32,530 nt of DNA from an uncultured Methylococcaceae bacterium (GCA_903857165.1 CAIODU010000141.1:1-32530); one strand, 5' to 3'; counted from the stretch's first letter, positions 5,868 to 14,169 are shown. The notes: generated by a model from the letters alone, not told the origin. Made by a program: numbers and translations.

Positions 5868-8800
5868 TCACCAGGGAGAACCCAACGCCAAGCGAAAGCC
5901 AAAATTATCGTAGCGATAGCCGGGAAGGCCCCTGAGGCGGAACGCACAGCGAACATAGCCCGAAGGATCGTACCAAGAACCGCCGCGAAACGTTCTAGCC
6001 CCCTCTCCCGGCCCGATATTGCCATGTTCCGGCACTTTATTTGCCCTTAGATTAAGGCACCATTCCCAGACATTGCCGGTCATGTCCATCACTCCTTCGG
6101 GTGTCGCACCGTTAGGGTAAACCCCAACCGGTGTCGGTGTACCTACGTTGCGGTTGAAATTCGCCCGTTCCGCTGTGGGTTTGGCATCGCCCCACGCATA
6201 GCGACGGGCGGTTTTGCCCCGCGCAGCGAATTCCCATTCCGCCTCAGTCGGTAGGCGGATCACCTTATCCTTTGCCAACTTGCCGACTCGGTGCAAATGC
6301 TCGGTCAGCCAAGCGCAATAAGCCATGGACTCAAACCAACAAACCCCCACCACTGGGCGGTTAGGATGCGCGGACTGTCCCTGCCAAAGTGCAGGTTCTT
6401 GCCATTCACCAAACTTGTCCGGCCACCAGCGCTTTTCGGTATAGCCGTCGTCGTCCATGAACACGGTGTACTCCTGCACAGTGACCGGATAACGGCCTAG
6501 CGCAAACCCGTCCAGTGTCACTTCCTGCGGGGTTTCGTCATCTTGTGCCTCCGGGTCGTAATTGGGCGCATTCCGGTCTTGTTTCTGCGCACCCATTAGA
6601 AACGTGTCACTAGGTATCGCCACCCAACGCCGCGCGTCATCCGCCAAGCGCGGGTCGCCGGCTTGGCCCAAGGCTTCGGCGGCTTCGATGCGCAGCTTAA
6701 CCGGCACGGATTCCGAGCCTTCTTTCGTGAAAATGCCCATCACCGCGTCAAGTGCCTGACGGTAGTGGATGTCGCTCGGATCATACTTGAAGGGTGACAA
6801 GTCGCGGACGATGCCGCCCAGCAAACCGACGGCGCGGGCTAGGTGAGCCAAATTGGGTTGATTGCTGGAGGAACCCCTCTCCCCAACCCCTCTCCCCGGT
6901 GGGGAGAGGGGCTTTTTGCCCCCCTCTCCAATCTCTCTCCCCGGTGGGGAGAGGGGCTTTTTACTCCCCTCTCCCGCTTGCGGGAGAGGGGCCGGGGGAG
7001 AGGGCAACAATTCATTCAACACCGCCGTGACCAAGCCATCCACTTTTTCCCGGCCTTGCTCGTACAACACCCCGCCGAGCAGTTGCCCCACCTCGCGCCA
7101 TTCGGGTTCATACAAACGCTTGGGGGTTCCTAGCAGCAGTTCCTTTTGCCGTTCTTCGTTCAACCCGCCGATGGCTCTAGCCGCCAGATATTCTTGGAAG
7201 CTGAGGTGCCAGAAGCGCACTTCGTTGCCTCGCCTGACGATGATGCCGCTGTCGAGTTCTTCCTCTTCCAAGAATTTTTCGGCTTTGGTTTGATCGCCTT
7301 GAAAAAGCCCTGCGATTTGCTCCGCCGCCCAATGGCGCGTCACCTGAATTTTGCGGCCCCCCTCGGCGTTTTGCATCTGCAAGGCCAATAGGCGCAAGAC
7401 TTCCAAACTGCGTTCCGCCCCGGCACGTCCGGGGCGCTGTTCGCGGGCGCGGGCCAGCCACAGCAGGATGGACTCGTACAACTCGGCACGTTGTTCCGGC
7501 AGGCGCTTTTCGTTCCAATGCACCACCGCCAAGGCGGTCAGCATCACCGTGTTGCGGGCGAGGCGGCGGATGTTGGGGCGGGCATTCAAGGCATGCAGCA
7601 ATTCTTGACGATGGTCTTGCGCCGCCTTGGCGTCGCTGGGGTGCAGGGCGCGGCTCCACCGGTCGAGGAAAGTCTCCACCGCATGATCGTTCAAAGCTTC
7701 GATATGGCTAGGCTCGAAATTCGGCAATACGGTGCGGTCTTCGTAGCCAGAAGGCCGGGAAGTGACAAGGATGGGGCATTCCTTCCAGGTCGCGGCGACT
7801 GCCTCCAGCAAGTGGGTGGCAAATTCGCGGGCTTTGCGATCCGGGGCTTCGTCCAAGCCGTCGAATAACAACAGACATTCGCCCGCATTCAGCCTTTCCT
7901 TGAACCACTCCGCATCCAAGCCCCATTCATGGCTTTCCGACTGGGCGGCGAGAAAATGCACCAGCCATTGCGGGTCTTTAGGCATGGGCGGACCCTGCTT
8001 GTGTTCGCGCACCGTGTAGACATATTCCAACCATTCCGCTATCGAGACAAAAACCGGGATCAGCGGACGGGAAAGCCCCAACAAATCCTTGGCGGCATGG
8101 TCGCTGACTCCCAGCCGGTCCCCCGCCAACAGGTGGACGATCCAGCGCAGAAAGGTCGTCTTGCCGGAGCCTGGGTCGCCCACCACCACCCGGCGCGGAT
8201 GGGCGAGGGTGTGTTTCAGCTTGCCGCCGCCAGCGGTGTCCAGTTCGATATACAGGTCTTCAATCGGGAAACGGTGCGCCCTGCCACTGCCGACATGCAA
8301 GCCGCGTATGTCGATGTAGGCGCAGAATTCATACCAATATCCCAAATAGCGCTCGGGGTTGGCCTGGGCTTTGGCAAGTGCCTGAGCTTCGCCGGCAAAG
8401 TTCGGATGGTCGGTAAGCCAGTCTTTCAGCGCGGATTCGACCTTGCGCTCTAACTCCTCGGGCGTTTGGAAGGTATTGCGGATGCGGTTTTGCGTCAGCC
8501 ATGTTTTGAAATCTTGTAAGGCGGCGGTGTTGCGCTTTACTTCTTTGTACAGTGTGCTAATTTCATCTGGTGGCTTATCTTCCATCGTGGCTTGGGTCAT
8601 ACGATACGCTTCCTTTTTATCTACAGGCCATGCCACCTCATCATCAACTACAAAAGCCAGCAACTCTTTTGGTATTTGTCCATCTTTAGTTCGTTCACAT
8701 TCCAACCAAGTGATGCTCTTGTCGCCCGCCTGGCCCTCCGGCACCCACCCATAACGATGGGCGACAATAACCACAGTCAGGTGCGTCTCGTCCACCCGCG

Positions 8801-8975
8801 TCATGCATTCGGCTAAAGGCTTGTTGTCTTTTGCCGACCAGTCTTCGCTCATGATTGGCAAAAAGCCAGCCCGGATGGCGGCAGCCTTGGCTTTTTCGCG
8901 GTATTCTTTTAGATCGGCTACCGTGGAGGATATAAAGACTTTGGGAGCGCCGGGCATGTGTTTGGAATTCATCAT
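5868..8975 (-). CDS. DUF4062-NACHT NTPase with C-terminal FGE-sulfatase (C-type-lectin-like) domain
   Basis: A 1035-residue STAND-type protein. Residues 10-110 are DUF4062, a TIR/SEFIR-like fold (KVFISSTVADLKEYREKAKA, VVIVAHRYGWVPE). Residues 255-480 are a NACHT NTPase with Walker A GDPGSGKTT (266-274), Walker B LLLFDGLDE (368-376), a sensor (LVTSRPSGY) and, further on, the typical FWHLSFQEYLAARAIGG (588-604). Residues 657-705 are a low-complexity Pro/Gly-rich insertion derived from DNA repeats. A short HEAT-like stretch (about 760-777) precedes the FGE-sulfatase/C-type-lectin-like domain (784-1031): WVAIPSDTFLMG, RLPTEAEWEFAARG, DMTGNVWEWC, RGGSW...GFRLA. The layout suggests NLR-like sensing, with the C-terminal domain as the recognition surface and DUF4062 as the signalling end; this is inference. 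No strong ribosome site precedes ATG 8975, and Met7 is an alternative start. It is a single gene with no obvious operon partner. Confidence 0.9.
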   Translation of the reverse strand: MMNSKHMPGAPKVFISSTVADLKEYREKAKAAAIRAGFLPIMSEDWSAKDNKPLAECMTRVDETHLTVVIVAHRYGWVPEGQAGDKSITWLECERTKDGQIPKELLAFVVDDEVAWPVDKKEAYRMTQATMEDKPPDEISTLYKEVKRNTAALQDFKTWLTQNRIRNTFQTPEELERKVESALKDWLTDHPNFAGEAQALAKAQANPERYLGYWYEFCAYIDIRGLHVGSGRAHRFPIEDLYIELDTAGGGKLKHTLAHPRRVVVGDPGSGKTTFLRWIVHLLAGDRLGVSDHAAKDLLGLSRPLIPVFVSIAEWLEYVYTVREHKQGPPMPKDPQWLVHFLAAQSESHEWGLDAEWFKERLNAGECLLLFDGLDEAPDRKAREFATHLLEAVAATWKECPILVTSRPSGYEDRTVLPNFEPSHIEALNDHAVETFLDRWSRALHPSDAKAAQDHRQELLHALNARPNIRRLARNTVMLTALAVVHWNEKRLPEQRAELYESILLWLARAREQRPGRAGAERSLEVLRLLALQMQNAEGGRKIQVTRHWAAEQIAGLFQGDQTKAEKFLEEEELDSGIIVRRGNEVRFWHLSFQEYLAARAIGGLNEERQKELLLGTPKRLYEPEWREVGQLLGGVLYEQGREKVDGLVTAVLNELLPSPPAPLPQAGEGSKKPLSPPGREIGEGGKKPLSPPGRGVGERGSSSNQPNLAHLARAVGLLGGIVRDLSPFKYDPSDIHYRQALDAVMGIFTKEGSESVPVKLRIEAAEALGQAGDPRLADDARRWVAIPSDTFLMGAQKQDRNAPNYDPEAQDDETPQEVTLDGFALGRYPVTVQEYTVFMDDDGYTEKRWWPDKFGEWQEPALWQGQSAHPNRPVVGVCWFESMAYCAWLTEHLHRVGKLAKDKVIRLPTEAEWEFAARGKTARRYAWGDAKPTAERANFNRNVGTPTPVGVYPNGATPEGVMDMTGNVWEWCLNLRANKVPEHGNIGPGEGARTFRGGSWYDPSGYVRCAFRLRGLPGYRYDNFGFRLALGSPW
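5883..5987 (-). other. variable-region-like 3' segment of the FGE domain (DGR-type VR candidate)
   Basis: This is the coding segment for residues 997-1031, from RGGSW to GFRLA, 15 bases before the stop. In diversity-generating retroelement targets the same place in the C-type-lectin fold holds a hypervariable patch, where adenine-rich AAY codons of a template are randomised. Here the non-scaffold positions are Y, D, G, Y, V, C, F, L, G, L, G, Y, Y, D, N, many with codons of the NNC/NNT form, while the scaffold R, A, R and GFR is retained. No reverse transcriptase and no adenine-rich template copy is visible in the window. Confidence 0.4.
6861..7007 (-). repeat. palindromic repeat cluster inserted in frame in the NACHT gene
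   Basis: Two copies of the hairpin CTCTCCCCGGTGGGGAGAGG with GCTTTTT behind each, plus a related CTCCCGCTTGCGGGAG hairpin, in about 145 bases. The reading frame passes through without a stop and encodes a Pro/Gly/Lys-rich stretch (PAPLPQAGEG, KKPLSPPGR twice). Such GGGGAGAGG repeats normally sit between genes. Flanking protein sequence is continuous NACHT-arm and HEAT-like sequence, so the insertion was tolerated in a linker. Confidence 0.8.
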
Positions 8976-9008
8976 AATGACTGACTATTCGGTCAAATGC
9001 TTGTTAAC

Positions 9009-9254
9009 TGACGTTACGCACAAGTCGGCAAAGGGTTGCCGACCTACGGCGGTTATGGCCATTCCAGCCCCCTAGACCGTGGGGCGGCAACCCTTTGCCG
9101 CCAACTACGGCGGGTTATGACCATTCCAGCCCCCCAGACCGTAGGGCGGCAACCCTTTGCCGCCAACTACGGCGGTTATGACCATTCCAGCCCCCCAGAC
9201 CGTAGGGCGGCAACCCTTTGCCGCCAACGGTTTTGGTGGCTGTGCGTAACATCA
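9009..9254. mobile_element. small non-coding TIR element, copy B (TGATGTTACGCA family)
   Basis: Left end TGACGTTACGCA (9009-9020, one mismatch to the family) and right end TGCGTAACATCA (9243-9254). The interior differs completely from copy A: it is a GGCGGCAACCCTTTGCCGCC-type hairpin repeated in tandem. It fills the gap between the NACHT gene start and the 3' end of the old yellow enzyme gene. Flanks are AT-rich (TTGTTAA left, CAACTAA right) with only partial identity, so no clean target duplication is visible. Confidence 0.65.
9044..9228. repeat. three tandem 61-62-bp repeats inside element B
   Basis: Units start at 9044, 9105 and 9167, each opening CTACGGCGG and closing with GGCGGCAACCCTTTGCCGCC. 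They differ by a few substitutions and one or two single-base indels. Each unit holds a GGCGGCAA...TTGCCGCC stem. There are no spacer-like unique segments, so this is not a CRISPR array. Confidence 0.8.
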
Positions 9255-9258
9255 GCAA

Positions 9259-10338
9259 CTAAGCCGCTTTATAAGCCGGATAATCCACATACCCCTCCGG
9301 CCCAAAAGAATACCAGTCCTTCATGTCTGAAAAATCGCTCAACGGCCAGCCGTTGGCAAAGCGCTCCACCAAATCGGGATTGCTGATATACGGGCGGCCA
9401 AAGGCCACGAGGTCGCATTCGCCCGCTTGCAGCAGCGCTTCCGCCGATTCCCGGGTATGGCCGCAATTGCCCATTATTGGGCCTTTGTATACCTTCCTAA
9501 ATTCAGCCAGGGTCATCGGTTCGCCCAAACCATGGAAGCCGAAGGCCAAGCCATCCATCAGATGCAAAAGCCCAAGCCCATAGGCGTTCAGTTGTCCGGC
9601 GGCATGGAGGAAGGTTTCCCGGTAATCCGGGGAACCCATGTCATTGAAAACGCCATTCGGGGAGAACCGCACGGCGACGCGACGGGCCGGGTAAATGGTC
9701 ATCACAGCTTCGATGATTTCTTTGAGCAAGCGCAAGCGGTTTTCCAAGCTTCCACCGTAACGGTCTTCCCGGTGGTTGGTTTTGGATTGCAGAAACTCGT
9801 CGAGCAAGTAGCCATTGGCCGAGTGGATTTCGATGCCATCGAACCCGGCGCTTTTGGCAAGCCCCGCCGCCCGCCGGTAGTCTTCGACGATGCCGGGTAT
9901 TTCCGCAGTTTCCAGCGGCCTAGGGGTTTCGTAGTTTTCTTTGCCATTGGGGGTGTGAATCATGTCGCCTTCCAGCTTGATCGGGGAGGGCGCAACCGGT
10001 GGCTTGCCGTTATGAAAACTGCTGTGGGATGCCCGCCCGCAATGCCACAATTGCATGAAAATAGTGGAACCCTTGGCATGGACTGCATCGATCACTTGCC
10101 GCCACGCTTGCGACTGTTCTGGCGAGTAGATGCCGGGGGTGTTGGGCCAGCCTATGCCCTGCTCGGAAACGATAGTGGCCTCGGTGATAATGAGGCCGGC
10201 GGAGGCGCGTTGGGCGTAGTATTCGGCCATCAACGCATTGGGCAGACGCTCGACACCCGCCCGCGCACGGGTCATGGGGGCCAGCGCCATGCGATTTTTA
10301 AGCGTCAAATCGCCTAGTTGAAACGGTTCAAGTAGCAT
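9259..10338 (-). CDS. old yellow enzyme family NADH/NADPH:flavin oxidoreductase (NemA-like)
   Basis: A 359-residue FMN-dependent ene-reductase; relatives reduce activated C=C bonds, N-ethylmaleimide and nitro compounds in the cytoplasm. It has the classical OYE motifs: LKNRMALAPMTRARA with the FMN-contacting Thr, MQLWHCGRASH, the substrate-binding pair in EIHSANGYLLDEFLQ, NHREDRYGGSLENRLR, and the C-terminal phosphate-binding GNCGHTRESAE and LVAFGRPYISNPDL. Length matches the NemA/xenobiotic reductase group. GAGGTGA just before ATG 10338 is a strong ribosome site. The exact substrate cannot be read from the sequence, and neighbours give no pathway hint. TIR elements B and C border it on both sides. 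Confidence 0.93.
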   Translation of the reverse strand: MLLEPFQLGDLTLKNRMALAPMTRARAGVERLPNALMAEYYAQRASAGLIITEATIVSEQGIGWPNTPGIYSPEQSQAWRQVIDAVHAKGSTIFMQLWHCGRASHSSFHNGKPPVAPSPIKLEGDMIHTPNGKENYETPRPLETAEIPGIVEDYRRAAGLAKSAGFDGIEIHSANGYLLDEFLQSKTNHREDRYGGSLENRLRLLKEIIEAVMTIYPARRVAVRFSPNGVFNDMGSPDYRETFLHAAGQLNAYGLGLLHLMDGLAFGFHGLGEPMTLAEFRKVYKGPIMGNCGHTRESAEALLQAGECDLVAFGRPYISNPDLVERFANGWPLSDFSDMKDWYSFGPEGYVDYPAYKAA

Positions 10339-10368
10339 AAATCACCTCGTTCAAGTTTAGTTGTTAAT

Positions 10369-10521
10369 TGATGTTACGCATCGTAGGCCGGAATAAGCCC
10401 GTTCACGGGCGTTTCCGGCAAAAGCACACGGACAAGTGCGGCTTACTTCGCCGGAAACACCCGCTCGGGCGGGCTTATTCCGGCCTACATCCGAGCTTCA
10501 ACGTCTCAGTGCGTAACATCA
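10369..10521. mobile_element. small non-coding TIR element, copy C (TGATGTTACGCA family)
   Basis: Perfect 12-bp ends TGATGTTACGCA (10369-10380) and TGCGTAACATCA (10510-10521), each flanked by AT-rich TTAATT-like sequence. Inside is a perfect 19-bp inverted repeat (10383-10401 with 10470-10488), GTAGGCCGGAATAAGCCCG, with a further GTTTCCGGC/GCCGGAAAC pair nested within it. Its interior shares nothing with copies A and B. It lies in the divergent gap between the old yellow enzyme gene and the permease gene, close to both promoters. Confidence 0.7.
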
Positions 10522-10620
10522 ATAATTAACGGTTTATAGCATTTTCTAGTATTGTCTGCCATTTTTACCCGTGCTTGGGGCATAATTGCTGTAACGCAAC
10601 CGCCCATTTTGGAGAATCCT

Positions 10621-12030
10621 ATGCAAATATTCCGCATTAAGCGCAGCAAGCCCGATGATTTTGAAGAGAGCGGGCTACGCCGCTGCTTGAGCGCCGTTGA
10701 TCTTACCCTGCTCGGCATCGGCGCGATCATCGGCACCGGCATTTTTGTGCTGACCGGCATCGCAGCGGCAACCCTATCCGGGCCAGCCGTCGTCGTCTCT
10801 TTCATCTTCGCCGGCCTGGCCTGTGCTTTCGCCGCCCTATCCTATGCCGAACTGGCTTCCAGCGTGGGCGGCTGCGGCAGCGCTTATGGTTACAGTTACG
10901 CGGCTTTCGGCGAACTGGCGGCTTGGATCATCGGTTGGGATTTGATCTTGGAATATGGCATTTCAGTGGCCGCCGTGGCAAATGGCTGGTCTGGTTATTT
11001 CAACAATGCCTTGGAAGGCATCGGGATTTCTTTACCTTTCCACCTGACCCACGCGCCTTCCGTGGGCGGTTACATTAATCTCCCGGCGACCGGCATCATT
11101 CTGCTATTGATGGTGTTGCTGATTATCGGCGTGAAGGAAAGCGCAAGGCTCAATACTGTGATGGTAAGCGTCAAGCTAGTGACCATCAGCATCTTCGTCG
11201 CACTGGCATTTTTAAACATTCATCCAGAAAACTGGACGCCTTTCATGCCTTTCGGCTGGTTTAGTCACGATCTATCCGGCAAGCCGATAGGGGTTTTGGC
11301 CGGGTCTTCCATTGTTTTCTTTGCCTATGTCGGTTTCGACGCGGTTTCCACTGCGGCGGAAGAGGCGCATAACCCAAAGCGCGACCTGCCCATCGGCATT
11401 ATCGCTTCGCTCGGTTTCTGCACCTTGATCTATATTTTGGTGTCGGGGCTGTTGACCGCCGTGGTGCCTTACACCGAGCTGAATGTGTCCTCCCCGGTGG
11501 CCCATGCACTGAAACTGCTGGGTTTGAATTGGGCCTCGGCCTTGGTGGCCACGGGTGTGATTGCCGGGCTGACCACGGTGATGCTGGTGCTTTATTACGG
11601 CCTGACCCGGATCATCTTCGCCATGTCGCGGGACGGTTTGCTGACCTCCACCTTTTCCGTAGTCAATCGGAAGACGCATACGCCCGTCCGGGTGATTGTG
11701 ATTTGCGGGCTGGTGATGGCTTTGGTGGCCGGCCTGATCCCCTTGGGGGAATTGGCTGAACTGGTCAATATTGGAACTTTGTTCGCCTTCGTGCTGGTTT
11801 GTTTGGGCGTGATCGTGTTGCGCTACACGGATCCCGACATGCATCGCCCCTTCAAGACCGCAGCCAACCCCCTATTTCCGGTTCTGGGCATTCTCTCCTG
11901 CTCCGCGCTGATGGCGTTCCTGCCTGTCATGACTTGGTACCGGTTTATCATTTGGTTGTTGATTGGATTGGCCGTTTATTTCACCTACTCAATCCGGCAC
12001 AGCAAGTTGGCAGCAACGACGGCGGAGTAA
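10621..12030 (+). CDS. APC-family amino acid permease (cationic amino acid transporter-like)
   Basis: A 469-residue inner-membrane transporter with about 12 hydrophobic helices. The N-terminus RRCLSAVDLTLLGIGAIIGT followed by GIFVLTG is the APC superfamily helix-1 substrate-binding motif. Later landmarks are SYAELASSVGGCGSAYGYSY, FFAYVGFDAVSTAAEEAHNP followed by KRDLPIGI, and YYGLTRIIFAMSRDGLL, all typical of the YfnA/CAT branch that imports amino acids with protons. The start is fixed by GGAG at 10611-10614, six bases before ATG 10621. Substrate specificity cannot be told. It stands alone and converges on phoH2. Confidence 0.92.
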   Translation: MQIFRIKRSKPDDFEESGLRRCLSAVDLTLLGIGAIIGTGIFVLTGIAAATLSGPAVVVSFIFAGLACAFAALSYAELASSVGGCGSAYGYSYAAFGELAAWIIGWDLILEYGISVAAVANGWSGYFNNALEGIGISLPFHLTHAPSVGGYINLPATGIILLLMVLLIIGVKESARLNTVMVSVKLVTISIFVALAFLNIHPENWTPFMPFGWFSHDLSGKPIGVLAGSSIVFFAYVGFDAVSTAAEEAHNPKRDLPIGIIASLGFCTLIYILVSGLLTAVVPYTELNVSSPVAHALKLLGLNWASALVATGVIAGLTTVMLVLYYGLTRIIFAMSRDGLLTSTFSVVNRKTHTPVRVIVICGLVMALVAGLIPLGELAELVNIGTLFAFVLVCLGVIVLRYTDPDMHRPFKTAANPLFPVLGILSCSALMAFLPVMTWYRFIIWLLIGLAVYFTYSIRHSKLAATTAE

Positions 12031-12078
12031 TCCTTAAATGGATTAGCCTTGGCGCTGCCCCGTTCCGACTCACTTGCC

Positions 12079-13494
12079 TTACAACGCATCCGCCGCGAAA
12101 TCGGCCAGTCTGGATCGTTCGCCTCGCCGCAGGGTGAGGTGTGCGCCGGCGGAGTAGGATTTGAAGTGATCGACCACATAAGTCAAACCCGATGTCGTCC
12201 CGGTCAGATAAGGCGTGTCGATCTGGCCTAGATTGCCTAGGCAGACAACCTTGGTCTGCGGGCCGGCGCGAGTGATGAGGGTTTTCATCTGCTTCGGGGT
12301 CAGGTTTTGCGCCTCGTCGAGGATGATGTAGCGATTGAGGAAGGTGCGCCCACGCATGAAGTTGAGCGCACGGACCTTGACGCGGTTGCTGATAAGACTA
12401 CTGGTCGCGCCTCGCTCCCATTCGCCGGATTCGGCATGGCCACCGCCGAGCAGTTCCAAGTTGTCCAGCAAGGCCCCCATCCACGGGGCCATTTTCTCTT
12501 CCTCGGTGCCGGGCAGGAAGCCGATGTCCTCGCCCAAGGGGATGGTTTCACGGGTCATGATGATTTCCTTGTAGAGCTTGCCTTCCATGGTCTGGGCCAA
12601 TCCCGCCGCCAATGCCAGCAAGGTCTTGCCGGTGCCCGCTTGGCCTAGCAGGGTGACGAAATCAATGTCAGGGTCAAGCAACACATTCAAGGCGAAATTT
12701 TGTTCGCGGTTGCGCGCCTGGATGCCCCAAACACTATGCTTGGTTTCCCGGAAATCCCGGGCGAGTTCCAGCGTAGCGGTATCACCTTCCCGGTTGCGCA
12801 CGATGCATTCAAAAGCAGAATCATCGGACAGGTAAAGAAACTGGTTGCTGTGCCAGTTTTTCACCAACGGACCGGTGACCTTGTAGAAGGTGTGGCCACG
12901 CTGATCCTGCCACGAATCCATTTTGTTGCCATGGGTGGACCAGAAATCCAGCGGCAATTCTTCCATGCCGCTGTACAGCAGGTTGATGTCGTCCAGCACT
13001 TGGTCGCTATGGTAATCCTCCGTGTGGATGCCGAGTACGGAGGCTTTGATGCGCATGTTGATGTCCTTGGACACCAAGATTATCTGCATCTCGGGCATTT
13101 CATCGGCCAAAGCCAAGGCAGTGGCGAGGATGGCATTGTCGGCCACGCTGCCGGGCAGGGAGTCGGGCAGTGTGGAGGTCAGCCGCTTGACTTGGAAAAA
13201 CAGCCGGCCCGTGCATTTTTCATCAATGCGCGTCGCGAAGGGAAGTTGCGGCAGCGGAATACCTTGGTTGAGGGTCTGGATGTCCGCATGCTGGATCAGC
13301 TCATCCAGAAAACGGCTTGTCTGCCGGGCATTGCGGGCAACTTCCGACAGCCCCTTCTTGGAATTGTCCAATTCTTCCAGCACGACCATCGGAATGAAGA
13401 CGCCATGCTCCTGAAAGCGAAACAGCGACGAGGGATCATGCATCAACACATTGGTGTCGAGAATGAAGAGTTTTTTCTTGTTGTCGTTGCTCAT
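12079..13494 (-). CDS. PhoH2-type protein: PIN RNase domain fused to PhoH ATPase
   Basis: A 471-residue cytoplasmic RNA-processing ATPase. The N-terminal PIN domain (LFILDTNVLMHD, Asp13; VVLEELD; SVADNAILA, Asp119; SKDINMR, Asp144) carries the acidic residues of a metal-dependent RNase. The C-terminal PhoH P-loop ATPase has Walker A GQAGTGKT (284-291), Walker B YIILDEAQN (389-397) and a QTKVVCLGNLGQIDTPYL sensor segment. The fusion is the PhoH2/YlaK type, described as an RNA unwinding and cleaving enzyme in actinobacteria. In other bacteria PhoH2 is paired with a short antitoxin-like gene; none is evident upstream here, where 13495-13692 is non-coding. Confidence 0.93.
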   Translation of the reverse strand: MSNDNKKKLFILDTNVLMHDPSSLFRFQEHGVFIPMVVLEELDNSKKGLSEVARNARQTSRFLDELIQHADIQTLNQGIPLPQLPFATRIDEKCTGRLFFQVKRLTSTLPDSLPGSVADNAILATALALADEMPEMQIILVSKDINMRIKASVLGIHTEDYHSDQVLDDINLLYSGMEELPLDFWSTHGNKMDSWQDQRGHTFYKVTGPLVKNWHSNQFLYLSDDSAFECIVRNREGDTATLELARDFRETKHSVWGIQARNREQNFALNVLLDPDIDFVTLLGQAGTGKTLLALAAGLAQTMEGKLYKEIIMTRETIPLGEDIGFLPGTEEEKMAPWMGALLDNLELLGGGHAESGEWERGATSSLISNRVKVRALNFMRGRTFLNRYIILDEAQNLTPKQMKTLITRAGPQTKVVCLGNLGQIDTPYLTGTTSGLTYVVDHFKSYSAGAHLTLRRGERSRLADFAADAL

Positions 13495-13692
13495 ACAGTG
13501 TTTTCAACCTCTGATGGTTACTAGGGGAAACTTCATGGTTTTTCCACAGTTACATAAATCAATGGTCTGGTTGGACTCCTGTTATTATTAGGTCTTACGG
13601 TTTTTTTTAGTCTGGCAATTCCCAATCAGCGACCAATTTTATGGAAAGCTTTTTTTCTTCCCACATGTTTTAGCGCATCGCGAAGCGACGCG

Positions 13693-14169
13693 CTATTGGG
13701 TTTCCAATTCGCGCAGGGCTTCCAACACTTTTTCGACATGGCCCTTGACGCTGACCTTGCGCCATTCGCGCACTAACCGGCCTTCGCGGTCGATGAGGAA
13801 GGTGCTGCGTTCTATGCCTTGCACCTGCTTGCCGTACATATTCTTCAGTTTGATGACATCGAACAGTCTGCACAGCGATTCGTCTGCATCGGAGATCAGT
13901 TCAAAGGGGAATGTCTGTTTGCATTTGAAGTTCTCGTGGGATTTCAAACTGTCACGCGAAACCCCGAAAATTTCAGTTTTAAGCTCGACGAATTCGGGAT
14001 AAAGGTCACGGAAATCCTGGCCTTCTTGGGTACAGCCGGGGGTGCTGTCCTTGGGGTAAAAGTAAACCACCCCATTTTTTCCCTTCAATTCGGCGAGGGA
14101 GACAGTCTTGCCGGAAGTGGCTAGTGCGGTGAATTCGGGGACAGCTAGTCCGATGGCGGGGGCGGTCAT
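13693..14169 (-). CDS. bcp: thioredoxin-dependent peroxiredoxin, BCP/PrxQ type
   Basis: A 158-residue peroxiredoxin that reduces hydrogen peroxide and organic hydroperoxides with thioredoxin. The peroxidatic Cys46 is in the motif YFYPKDSTPGCTQE. The position five residues later, where E. coli Bcp has its resolving cysteine, is Gln. Cys83 in ENFKCKQTF instead matches the second PrxQ architecture, where the resolving cysteine lies in helix α3, so an intramolecular Cys46-Cys83 disulfide is expected. It follows gcvR by 26 bases, as in the E. coli gcvR-bcp pair. A near-perfect AGCGCGTCGC-type hairpin spans the stop region (about 13671-13693), but no U-run follows it. Confidence 0.95.
   Translation of the reverse strand: MTAPAIGLAVPEFTALATSGKTVSLAELKGKNGVVYFYPKDSTPGCTQEGQDFRDLYPEFVELKTEIFGVSRDSLKSHENFKCKQTFPFELISDADESLCRLFDVIKLKNMYGKQVQGIERSTFLIDREGRLVREWRKVSVKGHVEKVLEALRELETQ

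Noticed and set aside
9044-9228. Tandem repeats as a possible CRISPR array
   Set aside because: The units abut with no unique spacers, and each is itself nearly identical over its full length; there are no cas genes.
9427-10317. 296-codon open frame on the plus strand opposite the old yellow enzyme gene
   Set aside because: It is fully antisense to a gene with all family motifs; its translation has no domain and simply mirrors high-GC third positions.
12700-13524. 274-codon open frame opposite phoH2
   Set aside because: Antisense shadow of a complete PIN-PhoH gene, without motifs or ribosome site.
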